Part shown: piece by piece, positions 8,446-15,057 of the stretch
Numbering within the stretch: the first letter of the stretch is position 1
How the letters are laid out: each line of letters opens with the position of its first letter
Assembly (NCBI GenBank): GCA_051648485.1
Contig: JBOFFH010000048.1
Coordinates: 1 to 28,357, forward strand
Length of the DNA stretch: 28,357 bases
Direction of reading: 5' to 3'
Source of the DNA: JAGNZR01 sp051648485
Lineage (GTDB): Bacteria; Fusobacteriota; Fusobacteriia; Fusobacteriales; Fusobacteriaceae
Notes under the pieces: generated by a model
Told to the model about the DNA's origin: nothing
Databases searched by the model: none
What the model saw: only the letters and a program-made list of their open reading frames with translations
Made by a program: the position numbers and the translations under genes

Positions 8446-9067
8446 TTTATTGATATTAGCAGTTATAATTATGGGGATATATTTTTTCAGAAAAGTGCCT
8501 TTAGAGGCTAAAAAGCCTTTAAATATAAATATTCAAGAAGAAAAGGAGACAAATATGACAAACGTTAAATTAAATGCAAAAATCAAAACAGCTAAAGGTG
8601 AAATAAACTTAGTTTTATTTCCAAATGTAGCACCAATCACAGTAACAAACTTTGTAGTTTTAGCTAACAAAGGCTACTACAATAATTTAAAATTCCACAG
8701 AGTAATAAAGGACTTTATGATTCAAGGTGGAGACCCAACTGGAACAGGTTCTGGTGGACCAGGATATAACTTTAAAGATGAGTTTGCTGCTGGTGTAAAC
8801 TTTGATAAACCAGGAATTTTGGCTATGGCTAATGCAGGACCAGGAACAAATGGTTCACAATTCTTTATAACTCATATCCCAACTGATTGGTTAAACAGAA
8901 AACATACAATATTCGGAGAAGTAGTTTCAGCTGAAGATCAAAAAATTGTAGATGCAATAAAGCAAGGCGATATAATGGAAACTATTGAAATTACAGGAGA
9001 TATCGAAGCTCTTTTAGAGTATAACAAAGAGATGGTAGCTATTATTGAAAAAAGCTTAAAAAAGTAG
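8429..9067 (+). CDS. cyclophilin-type peptidyl-prolyl cis-trans isomerase with N-terminal membrane anchor
   Basis: Catalyses cis-trans isomerisation of X-Pro bonds during protein folding. From ATG 8429 (AAAGGAAG just upstream, within the preceding gene) the protein has 212 residues: a hydrophobic anchor or signal (about 5-20, NLLILAVIIMGIYFF), a linker, then a complete cyclophilin domain. Active-site signatures are FHRVIKDFMIQGGD, the Gly-rich GTGSGGPG, NGSQFFIT and DWLNRKHTIFG. An in-frame ATG at 8555 preceded by AAAAGGAG would give a 170-residue soluble form holding the whole enzyme domain. The in-frame TTG 8414 is less likely as the start. It is followed by dtd after nine bases. The fold is certain; the localisation is inferred. 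Confidence 0.93.
   Translation: MKRMTNLLILAVIIMGIYFFRKVPLEAKKPLNINIQEEKETNMTNVKLNAKIKTAKGEINLVLFPNVAPITVTNFVVLANKGYYNNLKFHRVIKDFMIQGGDPTGTGSGGPGYNFKDEFAAGVNFDKPGILAMANAGPGTNGSQFFITHIPTDWLNRKHTIFGEVVSAEDQKIVDAIKQGDIMETIEITGDIEALLEYNKEMVAIIEKSLKK
8541..8557 (+). promoter_or_regulatory. internal ribosome binding site and second start in the cyclophilin gene
   Basis: AAAAGGAG (8541-8548), a 6-base gap and ATG (8555-8557), in frame with the cyclophilin. It lies exactly at the linker between the membrane anchor and the enzyme domain, and is a better Shine-Dalgarno than that of the full-length start. Confidence 0.6.
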
Positions 9068-9076
9068 TGATGGCTT

Positions 9077-9529
9077 ATGAGAGCTGTTGTTCAAAGGGTA
9101 AAAACTGCCAGTGTTAAAGTGGATGGAGAAATTAAAGGTCAAATCTCAGAGGGTTTTTTAATTTTACTAGGAGTAAAAGATACAGACACTGAAAAAGAAG
9201 TAGTTTGGTTAGCTAATAAAATAGTTTCACTGAGAGTTTTTGAAGATAGTGATGGAAAAATGAATAAAGAGTTAAAAGATATAAACGGCGAAATTTTGGT
9301 GGTTTCTCAATTTACTCTTTATGGAGATTGTATAAAAGGAAAACGTCCAAGTTTTATAAAAGCGGCTCGTCCTGAAACTGCTATACCTCTTTATGAAAAA
9401 TTTAAAGAAATTGTAGCTATGAAAGGGATAACGATTGAAAGTGGAGTTTTTGGAGCTGATATGAAAGTTGAACTTTTAAATGACGGTCCTGTAACTTTAA
9501 TTTTAGATACAGCAGAAGTGAATCTTTAG
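9077..9529 (+). CDS. dtd: D-aminoacyl-tRNA deacylase
   Basis: Removes D-amino acids (and glycine from mischarged tRNA) from aminoacyl-tRNA, a chirality checkpoint in translation; homodimeric and cytosolic. The 150 residues match the usual DTD length. The start MRAVVQRV is canonical, as is the SQFTLYGD motif (77-84; SQFTLYAD in many homologues) and the cross-subunit Gly-cis-Pro motif GPVT (137-140). No clear Shine-Dalgarno precedes ATG 9077, which lies nine bases after the cyclophilin stop, so translation probably depends on coupling. The next gene begins 11 bases downstream. Confidence 0.96.
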   Translation: MRAVVQRVKTASVKVDGEIKGQISEGFLILLGVKDTDTEKEVVWLANKIVSLRVFEDSDGKMNKELKDINGEILVVSQFTLYGDCIKGKRPSFIKAARPETAIPLYEKFKEIVAMKGITIESGVFGADMKVELLNDGPVTLILDTAEVNL

Positions 9530-9540
9530 TGGAGGATGTT

Positions 9541-10029
9541 ATGAATTTTAAAGATTTTTTTCAAGTTGGAATGAATTTTGAAACTTTTGTAGGAACAGGT
9601 TCTAAAAGTGAAAGAGATAGAATTCCTAAAAACTATAATAGAATAATTATGGATGAAAACACACTTCAAAGAATAGGTAAATTGAAAAAATTGAATTTTT
9701 TAATAGCAGGAGAGATTTGGTGTCCAGATGTTCAGTTAAACTCTTCGGTTGTAAAAAAAATTTGTGATAATAATCCTTTGTTGGATTTGAGAATGATAAC
9801 AAAGGGAAGAGGAGAAAAATATTTAAAGCCTCTTCTTCAAATTGAAAATTTCAAGATACCTGTAATTCTTATTTTAGACGAAGAGTACAATCTAATTTCA
9901 ACTTTTTTAGAAAGACCTGAAAAAGTAAAAGAAATCGAAAATTTTGAAGAAATAAAGTTAGAATACTTAAAAGGAAAATATTTAAGTGAAACTTTGGAAG
10001 AAATTTTAACTCTTTGTGAAAAGAGATAA
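9541..10029 (+). CDS. thioredoxin-fold protein (Thioredoxin_9-like) with a single active-site cysteine
   Basis: Protein of 162 residues. ATG 9541 follows GGAGG (9531-9535); an in-frame GTG at 9529 overlaps that site and is discounted. The core shows a thioredoxin pattern: strand LNFLIAGEIWCPDVQ with Trp60-Cys61-Pro62-Asp63-Val64, and a cis-Pro candidate at FKIPVILIL (Pro107) followed by a C-terminal helix region. The family it most resembles (PF14595, often annotated as a thioredoxin family protein) usually has WCPDC; here the resolving cysteine is Val, so a monothiol or non-redox role is likely. It is the last gene of operon B, followed by a terminator. Confidence 0.82.
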   Translation: MNFKDFFQVGMNFETFVGTGSKSERDRIPKNYNRIIMDENTLQRIGKLKKLNFLIAGEIWCPDVQLNSSVVKKICDNNPLLDLRMITKGRGEKYLKPLLQIENFKIPVILILDEEYNLISTFLERPEKVKEIENFEEIKLEYLKGKYLSETLEEILTLCEKR

Positions 10030-10055
10030 AATTTTGAAATACAGACATTAAAATT

Positions 10056-10098
10056 AGGATTTTATTGGTAGTTTTCTGCTGATAAAGTCCTTTTTTTC
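10056..10098 (+). terminator. terminator of operon B
   Basis: AGGATTTTAT (10056-10065) pairs with ATAAAGTCCT (10082-10091) with one G-U pair; a small inner stem GTAG/CTGC closes a TTTT loop. A run of seven T follows. Confidence 0.7.
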
Positions 10099-10127
10099 TT
10101 GGTTGAAAAATAAAAGTGTGGTAGAAT
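10099..10127 (+). promoter_or_regulatory. probable extended -10 promoter for the metallo-hydrolase gene
   Basis: TGgTAGAAT (10119-10127) is an extended -10; 17 bp upstream sits a weak -35, TTGGTT (10099-10104). The same TGTGGTAGAATA string recurs before the amidase gene (13933-13944). Confidence 0.55.
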
Positions 10128-10167
10128 AAAATATAAAAAATTAATTAAAGGGTAAAAAAGGACAAAA

Positions 10168-10941
10168 ATGAAAATTTCAATTTTAGGAAGTGGAAGTTCA
10201 GGGAACTGTACTTTTATCGAAAGCGACAATATAAAAATTTTAATAGATGCAGGTTTTAGTTGTAAAAAGATAGAGGAAAAATTGTTGAGTATCGGAGAAA
10301 AATTAGAGGATATCTCAGGAGTTTTGATAACTCATGAGCATGGAGATCATATAATGGGAGCTGGAATTATTTCTAGAAAATATTGTATTCCTATATATAT
10401 CTCTTCTGAAAGCTATGAACATGGAATAATTAAACTTGGAAAAATTGAAGATAAAAATGTAAAATTAATTGAAGCTGAATTTTTTATAAATTCCTTGAAA
10501 ATAATTCCTTTTGATGTAATGCATGACGCTGTTAGAACCTTAGGTTTTAGAATTGAGGGAAAAAATGGAAAAACTTTAGCTTTAGCCACAGATATTGGTT
10601 ATGTGGATAACAGGGTAAAAGAAAAGTTTAAAGATATAGATTTGATGGTAATAGAGTGTAATTATGATTATCATATGCTTATGGATTGCTCTTATCCTTG
10701 GGATTTAAAAGCTAGAGTAAAAGGTAAAAATGGACATCTTTCCAATGATGATTCAGCTAAATTTATAGGAGAAATTTTTAGTGAGAGACTAAAAAAAGTA
10801 TATTTAGTTCATGTGAGTAAAGATAGTAACAATTATTCTATGGCTTTAAAAACAGTTGAAAAAGAGTTGGAAAGATTAGAAATAGATGTTGTTTTAGAGG
10901 TAGCTGGTCAAGATATAACAACAAAAGTTTATGAGATATAA
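10168..10941 (+). CDS. MBL-fold metallo-hydrolase, YycJ/WalJ-like
   Basis: Metallo-beta-lactamase-fold protein of 257 residues, cytosolic. The opening MKISILGSGSSGNCTFI is highly characteristic of the YycJ/WalJ group, and the metal-binding HEHGDH lies at residues 56-61; further ligands are likely in ATDIGYV, GHLSNDD and VHVSKD. In B. subtilis and relatives yycJ is in the walRK locus and has been linked to DNA repair or cell-wall coordination, probably as a nuclease (family knowledge). No two-component system is next to it here. It has its own promoter, AAGGA before ATG 10168, and a UDG-fold gene 27 bases downstream, which would fit a DNA-repair context. Confidence 0.9.
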   Translation: MKISILGSGSSGNCTFIESDNIKILIDAGFSCKKIEEKLLSIGEKLEDISGVLITHEHGDHIMGAGIISRKYCIPIYISSESYEHGIIKLGKIEDKNVKLIEAEFFINSLKIIPFDVMHDAVRTLGFRIEGKNGKTLALATDIGYVDNRVKEKFKDIDLMVIECNYDYHMLMDCSYPWDLKARVKGKNGHLSNDDSAKFIGEIFSERLKKVYLVHVSKDSNNYSMALKTVEKELERLEIDVVLEVAGQDITTKVYEI

Positions 10942-10968
10942 AAAATAAAAAAGCTAAAGGAGAAATAT

Positions 10969-11544
10969 ATGGATATGGAAAATCTATGGGAAGAACTTAT
11001 TTTTGAAATTGGTTCTTTAGGACCCCTTGTAAAAGCAGGAGATAAAAAAGTTTTCATAGGAAGTGGAAACAGACAAGCGGATATTTTGTTTGTAGGAGAT
11101 GAGCCAGACCTTTATTTAGATGAAGAATTAAGAGTAAATTCAGGTTCGAGTGGAGAATTTCTTTTTAAACTTTGTGATATAGTAGGTATGACACCTGAAG
11201 ATTATTATGTAAGTACACTGACTAAATCAAATTTAAAGTATAAAGATTATTTTGACAATGATCAAGAACATCTTTTAGAACTTTTAAATATGCAAATAGC
11301 TCTTATAAATCCTAAAGTAGTAGTAGCTTTAGGTCAAGGTGTTGCTTCTGCTCTTTTATTGAGAGATGTAGAATTTTTGAAGGAAAAAGGAAAAATAATG
11401 AATTGGATGGGAGATGTAAAATTTTTTATAACATATGATCCTAATTTTGCAAAAAAATCTAGAGATGCAGGTGGAAAAAAATCTCCAGTGGCTGTTGAGT
11501 TTTGGAATGATTTAAAAATTTTAAAAAATTATATAGAACAATAA
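10969..11544 (+). CDS. uracil-DNA-glycosylase-superfamily protein lacking family-4 hallmarks
   Basis: Protein of 191 residues with the overall order of a family 4/5 uracil-DNA glycosylase: ADILFVGDEPD (residues about 38-47), a GSSGEFLFKLCDIVG helix, LLNMQIALINPKVVVALGQGVA, and TYDPNFAKKSRDAGG followed by EFWNDLKIL. The usual catalytic features are altered: GEAPG becomes GDEPD, the HPS motif reads YDPNF (Asp157 for His), and the four iron-sulfur cysteines are absent, with only one Cys in the whole protein (LCD). It could be a non-catalytic nucleic-acid binder or a glycosylase of another specificity. ATG 10969 has AAGGAG six bases before it. It is the last gene of its operon. Confidence 0.75.
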   Translation: MDMENLWEELIFEIGSLGPLVKAGDKKVFIGSGNRQADILFVGDEPDLYLDEELRVNSGSSGEFLFKLCDIVGMTPEDYYVSTLTKSNLKYKDYFDNDQEHLLELLNMQIALINPKVVVALGQGVASALLLRDVEFLKEKGKIMNWMGDVKFFITYDPNFAKKSRDAGGKKSPVAVEFWNDLKILKNYIEQ

Positions 11545-11576
11545 AAAAATTCCGGAAAAAATCCGGAATTTTTTTA
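11545..11576. terminator. bidirectional terminator between convergent genes
   Basis: TTCCGGA (11550-11556), loop AAAAA, TCCGGAA (11562-11568), flanked by an A run on the left and a T run on the right. The symmetry lets it serve both the plus-strand UDG-like gene and the minus-strand regulator, whose stop lies just beyond it. Confidence 0.9.
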
Positions 11577-11590
11577 TTGATTAAAATCTT

Positions 11591-12979
11591 TTACAAAGGA
11601 AATGGAAGATGTCTAACTTCAATTTCAGGATTTGTATAATCAAAAGTCTCTAAAATTATAAAACAATCAGTTTTATTAGTTTCTAAATGATGTTCAGAAA
11701 TGTTTATATCTACAAATCCTAAAAGATTGATAGAATAAATTTTGTTTAATCTATTTTTTATAATTTGAAACATTTGTTCAGGAATATTTTTATAAAGAAG
11801 ATAAATATCGGAAGTGAATTTTTCTTTATGATTTCTAGCATCAGTTATGTAAAAATACAAGTTTAAAATTTCTGAAAAATTTATATTTTTATAATTTTTT
11901 CTTAATTCTAAAAAAATATCTATTAACTCTTCACTTAAGTTATTTCCAATGTTTAAAGATAAAAACGAAAGATCTTTTAGTTCTGTGGGATGAGCTTTGG
12001 TAGCAAAAAAAACTATTCTTCCCAAATAAAATATATATTGTTTGTCATCACTAGAAACGATTTTTAATTTGTCTTTAAAAAAAACTTTCAATTCATGAGA
12101 TTTGTTTTGTATTTGGGGCTCATGGAGATAAAGAGAACCATTGGAAAGTTTTAGAAATAAAATTAAAGAATGAATTTTACTTAAAGGAAAATCTCCAAAT
12201 ATATTTTTTTGAATAGCATTAAAGAAAATTTCAGTTTCTTCTAAAGAAAAATCATTTTTAAAATATAAGTAAAGTTCATGATGATCAGAAAGATTTTTTA
12301 AAGTTAGTTGTTTTGCTTTATCATTTATAAAACTCAATATAAAAGTTGAAAAAATTATATCTATATGAAAATATTTGTTTAGAGACATTTTAGAAATAAT
12401 TATTTTAGAATCTTTTAAAATTTTTGGATAATCTCTTTTTTTCAAATAGTCATTATAAATTTTTTTGATTTTTTCAGGTGTTTCCTGAAGTTCAATAATA
12501 ATTTTAAAAAGAAAAGCATGGAAAATTCTCAAAATATCATCTTCATGACCTATAAGTTTGACTCCTTTGGAATTTAAACTTAAAATCTCTAAATTTGATT
12601 TATTTAAAACTTTCTTTATTTCTAAAATATCGTAATTTAAAGAACGACGAGTGACGGATAAAAAATTGGAAAGTTCACTGAGATTAACTTCTCTTTTTAA
12701 GAACAATGAGAAAATGATAAAACAAATTCTTTCCTCTTTTGTAATTTCTTGTTCTTTTTTCAGTAAATCGATTAAATTTTTATTTTCTCGAATAGACTCT
12801 AGCATAATATTTTTTTTAAAAGTAGTACAATTAGGAGAAATATATTTATAAACATCTCTGATATATAACGTCGTATTTTGTTCACTAGTTTTTAGAAGCT
12901 CTGAAAAAAAATTAAAATTAGGATTAGAAATAGTTTGAATGAGTTTTGTAATTCGAATGTGATTACTGTTGATGTACAT
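11591..12979 (-). CDS. orphan BglG/Mga-like transcriptional regulator
   Basis: Protein of 462 residues on the minus strand; ATG at 12979-12977 with GGAAG a few bases upstream on that strand. The clearest domain is a winged helix-turn-helix at about residues 95-145 (REVNLSELSNFLSVTRRSLN, then DILEIKKVL and SKGVKLIG), as in BglG-type activators and Mga-like regulators. A mostly helical middle (about 150-385) could hold degenerate PRD modules. The C-terminus (about 390-462, from SDIYLLYKNIPEQ through KTDCFIILETF to IEVRHLPFPL) resembles the PTS EIIB-like domain ending such regulators. No PTS or sugar genes are near, so targets and inducer are unknown. It is transcribed divergently from the 62-residue gene, and autoregulation is plausible. 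Confidence 0.72.
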   Translation of the reverse strand: MYINSNHIRITKLIQTISNPNFNFFSELLKTSEQNTTLYIRDVYKYISPNCTTFKKNIMLESIRENKNLIDLLKKEQEITKEERICFIIFSLFLKREVNLSELSNFLSVTRRSLNYDILEIKKVLNKSNLEILSLNSKGVKLIGHEDDILRIFHAFLFKIIIELQETPEKIKKIYNDYLKKRDYPKILKDSKIIISKMSLNKYFHIDIIFSTFILSFINDKAKQLTLKNLSDHHELYLYFKNDFSLEETEIFFNAIQKNIFGDFPLSKIHSLILFLKLSNGSLYLHEPQIQNKSHELKVFFKDKLKIVSSDDKQYIFYLGRIVFFATKAHPTELKDLSFLSLNIGNNLSEELIDIFLELRKNYKNINFSEILNLYFYITDARNHKEKFTSDIYLLYKNIPEQMFQIIKNRLNKIYSINLLGFVDINISEHHLETNKTDCFIILETFDYTNPEIEVRHLPFPL

Positions 12980-13077
12980 TGTTTTCTTCCTTTATTTTTA
13001 TTTTTAGATTAGGATTAAATGATTCCTAAAAGATGTATTGTTTTAGTAATTTATATGATGTAGAAAATACACAATTT

Positions 13078-13106
13078 AGTATATCAAAAACAAATAAAAT
13101 CGTCAA
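13078..13106 (-). promoter_or_regulatory. promoter of the minus-strand regulator gene
   Basis: Read on the minus strand: TTGACG (13106-13101), a 17-bp spacer, TATACT (13083-13078); each box matches consensus at 5 of 6. This leaves an untranslated leader of about 90 bases, which contains the inverted repeat TTAGGA/TCCTAA (13009-13029). Confidence 0.7.
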
Positions 13107-13133
13107 TCAAACATGAAAAATAAAAATAAAAAA

Positions 13134-13173
13134 AACTTAAAAAAAAATTTTTTTTTCATATTTTTTTTAAGTT
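13134..13173. repeat. A/T-tract inverted repeat between divergent genes
   Basis: AACTTAAAAAAAA (13134-13146) and TTTTTTTTAAGTT (13161-13173) are perfect 13-bp inverted arms, and an A9T9 palindrome (13139-13156) sits inside. Such phased A and T tracts give stiff or curved DNA. The element lies between the two divergent promoter regions and could be an UP-like element, a nucleoid-protein site or a terminator-like hairpin. Confidence 0.75.
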
Positions 13174-13189
13174 CATTATAAAGTATACT
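13161..13189 (+). promoter_or_regulatory. possible promoter for the 62-residue protein gene
   Basis: TATACT (13184-13189) is a fair -10, with an overlapping TATAAA at 13177-13182. No good -35 exists at the right distance, only the T tract of the inverted repeat. Confidence 0.35.
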
Positions 13190-13233
13190 ATTTTTGGTGG
13201 GATTAATTTATATAGAAAAATTAGGGGGATTCA

Positions 13234-13422
13234 ATGTCAAAAGTAATATTAGTTACACAAAAAGGGAAAAAGATTTATTTTGCAAATGTTTTATGGGGAA
13301 ATTTTTGCAAAAATAAAGAGTGTAAATTAGAATATGTTGAAAATGGAAACAAGCAAGAGATTACAGTAAAAAATTATATTAGTAAACAGATTGGCGAAAC
13401 TTGCATGATTTTTGAAAGTTAA
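13234..13422 (+). CDS. unknown 62-residue protein
   Basis: I do not recognise this protein. It is a short, basic, probably beta-rich cytosolic polypeptide (VILVTQKGKKIYFANVLWG, CKLEYVENGNKQEITVKNYI) with three cysteines, two in CKNKEC and one in GETCMIF. Support for it being real: ATG 13234 preceded by AGGGGG with a 5-base gap, a candidate promoter upstream, codon use like its neighbours, and a dedicated hairpin terminator after the stop. It is transcribed alone, divergently from the BglG/Mga-like regulator. A small metal- or nucleic-acid-binding protein is conceivable, but the Cys spacing alone does not prove a zinc site. Confidence 0.7.
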   Translation: MSKVILVTQKGKKIYFANVLWGNFCKNKECKLEYVENGNKQEITVKNYISKQIGETCMIFES

Positions 13423-13439
13423 TCGAATAAATAATTATG

Positions 13440-13490
13440 GCATGATCAAATAATGGCAGAGGGGCCAAGAATTAGATCATGCTTTTTGTT
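13440..13490 (+). terminator. two-tier hairpin terminator (possible small RNA 3' end)
   Basis: Outer stem GCATGATC (13440-13447) with GATCATGC (13475-13482), then T5. Inside is a second stem TGGC (13454-13457)/GCCA (13464-13467) with loop AGAGGG. The wide internal loop is more elaborate than the other terminators of the window. Confidence 0.75.
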
Positions 13491-13498
13491 TGAATAGT

Positions 13499-13527
13499 TT
13501 GAAATATTAATTTTATTATGATATAAT
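13499..13527 (+). promoter_or_regulatory. strong promoter for yajC
   Basis: TTGAAA (13499-13504), a 17-bp spacer and TATAAT (13522-13527) with TG at 13519-13520 (extended -10). It has the same architecture as the pncB promoter. Confidence 0.85.
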
Positions 13528-13565
13528 TAGGAATATTTTAATATCAAAATAAACAAGGGGGAGAA

Positions 13566-13859
13566 ATGCAAAATTTATTCGGAAATATGTTTGAAAATAT
13601 GCCAGGATTTTTAAAATTAGCTTTACCATTTATATTTTGGATTGCAATATTTTATTTTTTACTAATATTGCCTAACAAAAGAAAGCAAAAAAAACATGTA
13701 GAAATGGTAGACTCATTGAAAGAAGGTACAGAAGTATTGACTTCAGGTGGGATAAAAGGAACTATTTTGTCTGTTAATCAAGAATATGTAGATATCAGAG
13801 TTGATAAAGGTGTAAAGTTAACACTTAAAAAATCAGCGATAGCAACGATAATTAAATAA
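13566..13859 (+). CDS. yajC: preprotein translocase accessory subunit YajC
   Basis: Small inner-membrane partner of SecDF in the Sec translocon. The 97 residues hold one membrane segment (about 17-36, LALPFIFWIAIFYFLLILP), then KRKQKKHVEMVDSLKEGTEV and the diagnostic TSGGIKGTILSVNQEYVDIRV. GGGGGAG precedes ATG 13566. It is a single-gene unit here, with its own extended -10 promoter and terminator, not fused to tgt or secDF as in some genomes. Confidence 0.95.
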   Translation: MQNLFGNMFENMPGFLKLALPFIFWIAIFYFLLILPNKRKQKKHVEMVDSLKEGTEVLTSGGIKGTILSVNQEYVDIRVDKGVKLTLKKSAIATIIK

Positions 13860-13863
13860 AAGA

Positions 13864-13890
13864 GAAAAGAGTGCTCAGGCACTCTTTTTA
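13864..13890 (+). terminator. terminator after yajC
   Basis: AGAGTGC (13868-13874), loop TCAG, GCACTCT (13879-13885), with A before and T5 after, extending the stem to about ten pairs. Confidence 0.9.
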
Positions 13891-13914
13891 AATTTAAAAA
13901 TATTAAAAGATAAT

Positions 13915-13943
13915 TTCATAACAGAGAAAATCTGTGGTAGAAT
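13915..13943 (+). promoter_or_regulatory. promoter for the amidase-smpB operon
   Basis: Extended -10 TGgTAGAAT (13935-13943) with TTCATA (13915-13920) 17 bp upstream (4 of 6 to consensus). It lies between the yajC terminator and the amidase ATG. Confidence 0.6.
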
Positions 13944-13979
13944 AGAGGTACAGTTATATATAATAGAGGGGTATTTTTT

Positions 13980-15032
13980 ATGAAAAAAATTAGTATTAAT
14001 TATTTATTATTTGTTTTTTTATTTGTTGTTGTATCTTTTTTATCTTTTGGAAATATGGTGAAAATAAATAAAATAAGTTCTAACAAAAATAATTTAGAAA
14101 TAGTGTTTGAATTTTCAAATTATAGCTCTAAACCAGTTTATACAACAAGCTATGATGCTCAAAATCAACTTATATTTTTAGAAATAAAAAATAGAGCTTT
14201 GAATTTAAAATTAAATGAAAAAAATTACACAGGAAAAGCTGTAGAAAGTTTTAAAGTAATGAAAATGGGGGCAGGAACAGGTTTTTTTATAAAACATAAA
14301 CCGGGCTTTACCAATAAAATAAGTATAAAAAACAACAAAATATATTTAGAATTTAAACCTGCCATGAAAAAACAGTTTACAATTGCAATAGATGCAGGTC
14401 ATGGAGGTAAAGATCCTGGAGCAGTGTATTTTGGAAGAAGAGAAAAGGATATAGCACTCAGTGTGGCTAAACTTTTAGAAACTGAGCTAAAAAAAGATTT
14501 CAATGTAATAATGATAAGAGATAATGACAGTTTTGTAAATCTTTCAGAAAGACCTAAAATATCCAATAAGAAAAAAGCAGATATGTTTATAAGTATTCAT
14601 GTAAATGCAGCAAAAGATTCGAAAGCTAATGGAGTTGAGGTATTCTATTTTTCTAAACAATCGTCACCTTATGCATCAAGAATAGCTGCTTATGAAAATA
14701 GCTTTGGCGAAAGTTTTGGAGAAAATGTAGGAGGAATATCCCAAATCTTAGGAGAGTTAGAATACAAAAAATATCAAGAAGCATCAGCTAAGTTAGCAAA
14801 AGGAATTACAGATTCTCTGGCTGGTGGACTTAAAATGAATAACCGTGGAATTCATGGGGCAAACTTTGCTGTTCTTCGTGGTTTAGGCCGACCTAAAACA
14901 GTGATTCCAGGTGTTTTAGTTGAATTAGGGTTTTTAACTAATAGTTCTGATATGAAAAAAATGATTAGTTTAGCGAATCAAAAAGTGATGGCTAAAAAAA
15001 TGTCTGAGCAAATCAAAAAAAATTTTTATTGA
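13980..15032 (+). CDS. N-acetylmuramoyl-L-alanine amidase (Amidase_3), periplasmic
   Basis: Zinc amidase that cuts the bond between N-acetylmuramic acid and the stem peptide, used in septum splitting and peptidoglycan turnover. The 350 residues comprise a signal peptide (1-about 24, ending LSFG), an AMIN-like beta domain (about 25-130) that would place it in the periplasm, and the catalytic domain (about 133-350). Zinc ligands are His141 in DAGHGG, Glu155 in RREKD and His207 in SIHVNA; the catalytic glutamate is Glu315 in VELGFLTN. Everything expected for an active AmiA/B/C-type enzyme is present. An insert of the kind that blocks the active site in AmiB/C may lie around residues 220-265. GAGGGG precedes ATG 13980. 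Confidence 0.95.
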   Translation: MKKISINYLLFVFLFVVVSFLSFGNMVKINKISSNKNNLEIVFEFSNYSSKPVYTTSYDAQNQLIFLEIKNRALNLKLNEKNYTGKAVESFKVMKMGAGTGFFIKHKPGFTNKISIKNNKIYLEFKPAMKKQFTIAIDAGHGGKDPGAVYFGRREKDIALSVAKLLETELKKDFNVIMIRDNDSFVNLSERPKISNKKKADMFISIHVNAAKDSKANGVEVFYFSKQSSPYASRIAAYENSFGESFGENVGGISQILGELEYKKYQEASAKLAKGITDSLAGGLKMNNRGIHGANFAVLRGLGRPKTVIPGVLVELGFLTNSSDMKKMISLANQKVMAKKMSEQIKKNFY

Positions 15033-15057
15033 ACAATATAATTGAGGGTGTGAAAAT

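Noticed and set aside
9529..9540. GTG 9529 as the start of the thioredoxin-like gene, overlapping the dtd stop
   Set aside because: The GTG overlaps the GGAGG that serves ATG 9541, so the ATG is the better start.
13423..13565. Riboswitch in the gap before yajC or in other leaders
   Set aside because: The structured part ends in a T tract and lies upstream of the yajC promoter, so it is a terminator of the preceding gene. The pncB leader is too short, and I see no known aptamer core.
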